A program made the translations under genes and the position numbers. The notes beneath the pieces are model-generated. The model ran no database searches and had not been told where the DNA came from. It saw nothing but the letters and a program-made list of their open reading frames with translations. DNA of 6,843 bases from an uncultured Methanomicrobiales archaeon (lineage in GTDB: Archaea > Thermoplasmatota > Thermoplasmata > Methanomassiliicoccales > Methanomethylophilaceae), in NCBI GenBank assembly GCA_946528255.1, contig CAMMYR010000035.1, positions 1-6,843 on the forward strand. Direction: 5' to 3'. Of this stretch, positions 5,344-6,843 are shown in pieces (the first letter of the stretch is position 1; every line of letters starts with the position of its first letter).

Positions 5344-5813
5344 TATTGGAGATAGACGGAGGATATTCCGGCATCAGGTTCTCTGCATGCCATTTCATAC
5401 CGAGGCACGAGAAGTGCTCCAGGCTCCACGGCCACTCGTACATCGTCAGGCTCAGGCTGGAAGGGGACATCGGCGAGGAGGGGATGATCATGGACTTCGT
5501 GGTCCTGAAGAAGAAGCTCAGGGAGATAATCGACGAGCTGGACCACAAGACCCTTCTGCCCACGGCTTCCAAGGACGTCAAGCTCTCCATAGACAACGAA
5601 TCCGTGGAGGCCGTCAGCTGCGGCAAGAGGTACGTCTTCCCCAGGATGGACGTCACCCTCCTGGACATCCCCACCACCACGGCCGAGGAGATGTCCAAGA
5701 TGATGGCCCTCAGGATGGTGGCCGAGACCCGCATACCCTCCAACGTCAGGTCCCTGTCCATAGGATTGGACGAGGAGAGGGGCCAGACCGCATGGTACAC
5801 GGTGGTCCTTTGA
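5340..5813 (+). CDS. queD: 6-pyruvoyl-tetrahydropterin synthase family protein, QueD-type
   Basis: The 157-residue protein is a PTPS/QueD homologue. QueD converts dihydroneopterin triphosphate to 6-carboxy-tetrahydropterin, the first committed step toward preQ0. Zinc ligands are His18 (FSACHF) and His30 and His32 (RLHGHSY); the catalytic Cys26 lies just before them (KCSRLHGH). MDFVVLKKKL and LDHKTLLP match the family core, and TTTAEEM and the Glu pair in GLDEERG are the likely pterin-binding end. It is longer than bacterial QueD (about 120 residues), mainly through a segment between LDHKTLL and TTTAEE. The start is the ATG overlapping the mtxX stop. The following queC and queE favour the preQ0 pathway over folate or biopterin synthesis. 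In archaea preQ0 leads to archaeosine in tRNA. Confidence 0.9.
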   Translation: MILEIDGGYSGIRFSACHFIPRHEKCSRLHGHSYIVRLRLEGDIGEEGMIMDFVVLKKKLREIIDELDHKTLLPTASKDVKLSIDNESVEAVSCGKRYVFPRMDVTLLDIPTTTAEEMSKMMALRMVAETRIPSNVRSLSIGLDEERGQTAWYTVVL

Positions 5814-6625
5814 AGCCGAAGGCGGTGGTCCTCCTCTCGGGGGGTCTGGATTCCACCACCACTCTGGCACAGGCCATCGAGGACGGGTGTGACGTCACCG
5901 CCATAAGCTTCAGATACGGCCAGAGGCACACCAGGGAGCTGACATCCGCAGAGAACGTCTGCAGGTTCTACGGCGTGCCGCATGCGGTCATAGATTTGAA
6001 TCTGAGCTCCTTCAGATCCGCCCTCACCCGCCCCGACATCGAGGTGCCGGAGGACAGGGAGGAGATCGGCGGGGACATCCCGATAACCTACGTTCCGGCC
6101 AGGAACATAATCTTCCTGAGCATCGCCGCGGGATTGTGCGAATCCGTGGATGCGGACAGGATCTACATCGGCGCCAACATCGTCGATTATTCCGGGTACC
6201 CGGACTGCCGCCCCGAGTTCTTCGAGGCCTTCGAGGAGACGCTCCGCGTCGGCACGAAGGCGGGCGTCGAGGGCAACCCCATCAAGATAATGACTCCCAT
6301 ACTCCACGACTCCAAGGCGGACATCGTCCGCAGGGGCAAGAGGCTGGGGGCACCGCTGCACATGAGCTGGTCCTGCTACAACGGCGGGGAGAAGGCGTGC
6401 GGCCACTGCGATTCCTGCAGGCTCAGGCTGGCCGGCTTCAGGGAAGCCGGGTACGAGGACGAGATCGAGTATGAGGATCTGCGAGATTTTCGATTCAATC
6501 CAGGGCGAGGGCCTGACCATGGGCCTGCCCACCACGTTCGTCAGGACCGTGGGATGCAACCTGCGCTGCAGCTGGTGCGATACCGCCTATTCCATGGACG
6601 GCGGGGAGGAGATGTCGCTGGATGA
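5810..6625 (+). CDS. queC: 7-cyano-7-deazaguanine (preQ0) synthase QueC, with unusual C-terminal run-on
   Basis: QueC uses ATP and ammonia to convert 7-carboxy-7-deazaguanine to preQ0. The PP-loop SGGLDSTTT is at residues 10-18, and a zinc site is formed by cysteines 189, 197, 200 and 203 (SCYNGGEKACGHCDSC). VPARNIIFLSIAAG and IYIGANIVDYSGYPDCRPEF are also typical. The TTG at 5810 overlaps the queD TGA and gives a normal N-terminus (MKPKAVVLLSGG); an in-frame ATG at 5792 would add six residues. Homology ends near residue 221 (EIEYED), the usual length, but no stop occurs there. The frame runs 50 more codons to 6625, overlapping queE by 155 bases in another frame. The extension reads like out-of-frame queE, so a lost stop or a one-base error near 6430-6472 is likely. 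Confidence 0.88.
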   Translation: MKPKAVVLLSGGLDSTTTLAQAIEDGCDVTAISFRYGQRHTRELTSAENVCRFYGVPHAVIDLNLSSFRSALTRPDIEVPEDREEIGGDIPITYVPARNIIFLSIAAGLCESVDADRIYIGANIVDYSGYPDCRPEFFEAFEETLRVGTKAGVEGNPIKIMTPILHDSKADIVRRGKRLGAPLHMSWSCYNGGEKACGHCDSCRLRLAGFREAGYEDEIEYEDLRDFRFNPGRGPDHGPAHHVRQDRGMQPALQLVRYRLFHGRRGGDVAG

Positions 6626-6843
6626 GATCATGGATCGCGTCGGCGATGCCCGCACGGTCTGCGTGACCGGAGGGGAGCCCATGCTCCAGCCGGAGATGCC
6701 TGCGCTCCTGGGAATGCTCCTGGATCGCGGGAAGAGGATCGTCCTGGAGACCAACGGGGCCACGGACCTGTCCTCTGTGCCCGATGATCCAAGGATCATG
6801 ATCTCCATGGACATCAAGTGCCCATCGTCCGGGATGTCCGACA
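6471..6843 (+). CDS. queE: 7-carboxy-7-deazaguanine synthase QueE (radical SAM), 3' truncated
   Basis: The first 124 residues of QueE are visible before the window ends. This radical SAM enzyme converts 6-carboxy-tetrahydropterin to 7-carboxy-7-deazaguanine, the step between QueD and QueC. The family start IFDSIQGEGLTMGLPTTFVR (about 6-25) is followed by the cluster motif CNLRCSWC with cysteines 29, 33 and 36 in CX3CX2C spacing. TGGEPMLQ (about 66-73) and LETNGA (about 92-97) are the SAM and substrate segments. The ATG at 6471 gives exactly the family N-terminus. It sits inside the annotated queC frame; a TGA at 6472-6474 overlaps it in ATGA fashion but is not in the queC reading frame. Confidence 0.92.
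   Translation, partial: MRICEIFDSIQGEGLTMGLPTTFVRTVGCNLRCSWCDTAYSMDGGEEMSLDEIMDRVGDARTVCVTGGEPMLQPEMPALLGMLLDRGKRIVLETNGATDLSSVPDDPRIMISMDIKCPSSGMSD

Noticed and set aside
5324..6559. Long minus-strand open frame (over 400 codons) across mtxX's end, queD and queC
   Set aside because: It is antisense to three clearly homologous genes with intact catalytic motifs, its translation has no recognisable domain, and such frames are common opposite GC-rich coding DNA.

Overview
The window comes from an archaeon, most likely a methanogen. It carries dph2 (diphthamide synthesis), mtxX (methanogenesis marker protein 4) and preQ0 genes, and several starts look leaderless, with an AT-rich TATA-like element about 25-30 bases upstream. 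The GC-rich coding, the heavy use of AGG for Arg and the absence of TAG among the ten stop codons seen would fit Methanomassiliicoccales. That placement is inference.

Layout. 2-691 is the 3' part of dph2 (+). 746-1204 is a bacterioferritin-like gene (-) with its own hairpin terminator, and most of its diiron ligands appear to be replaced. A short divergent promoter region leads to 1289-2776 (+), one open frame that joins a full-length TerC-type metal transporter to a full-length DUF2975 membrane domain. A 75-residue YozG-type Cro/C1 HTH regulator (2781-3008) follows, then a bile-acid:sodium-symporter-family transporter (3029-4024) with a strong terminator. 4060-4593 is AT-rich. It holds a minus-strand remnant: an intact 49-residue ORF overlapping a 51-residue stump of a zeta-toxin-like P-loop protein, with palindromes at its promoter. 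From 4594 a tight operon reads mtxX-queD-queC-queE (+), and queE runs off the window.

The most interesting signal is a pair of matching palindromes, ATTTATCG-N5-CG(A/T)TAAAT, at 2220-2240 and 2983-3003. Each overlaps a TATA-like element and lies 24-26 bases before a methionine codon: the internal Met that begins the DUF2975 half, and the start of the symporter. I infer that the HTH protein represses its own DUF2975-HTH unit from a promoter buried inside the terC frame, and also represses the downstream transporter. The second operator doubles as the coding sequence for the regulator's last residues. A third site with the same core (TATCG-N5-CGATA) lies at the toxin-remnant promoter.

Functionally, mtxX-queD-queC-queE links a methanogen marker protein to synthesis of preQ0, the precursor of archaeosine in tRNA. 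The bfr-like and TerC genes diverge from one 84-base region, so both may concern metal balance.
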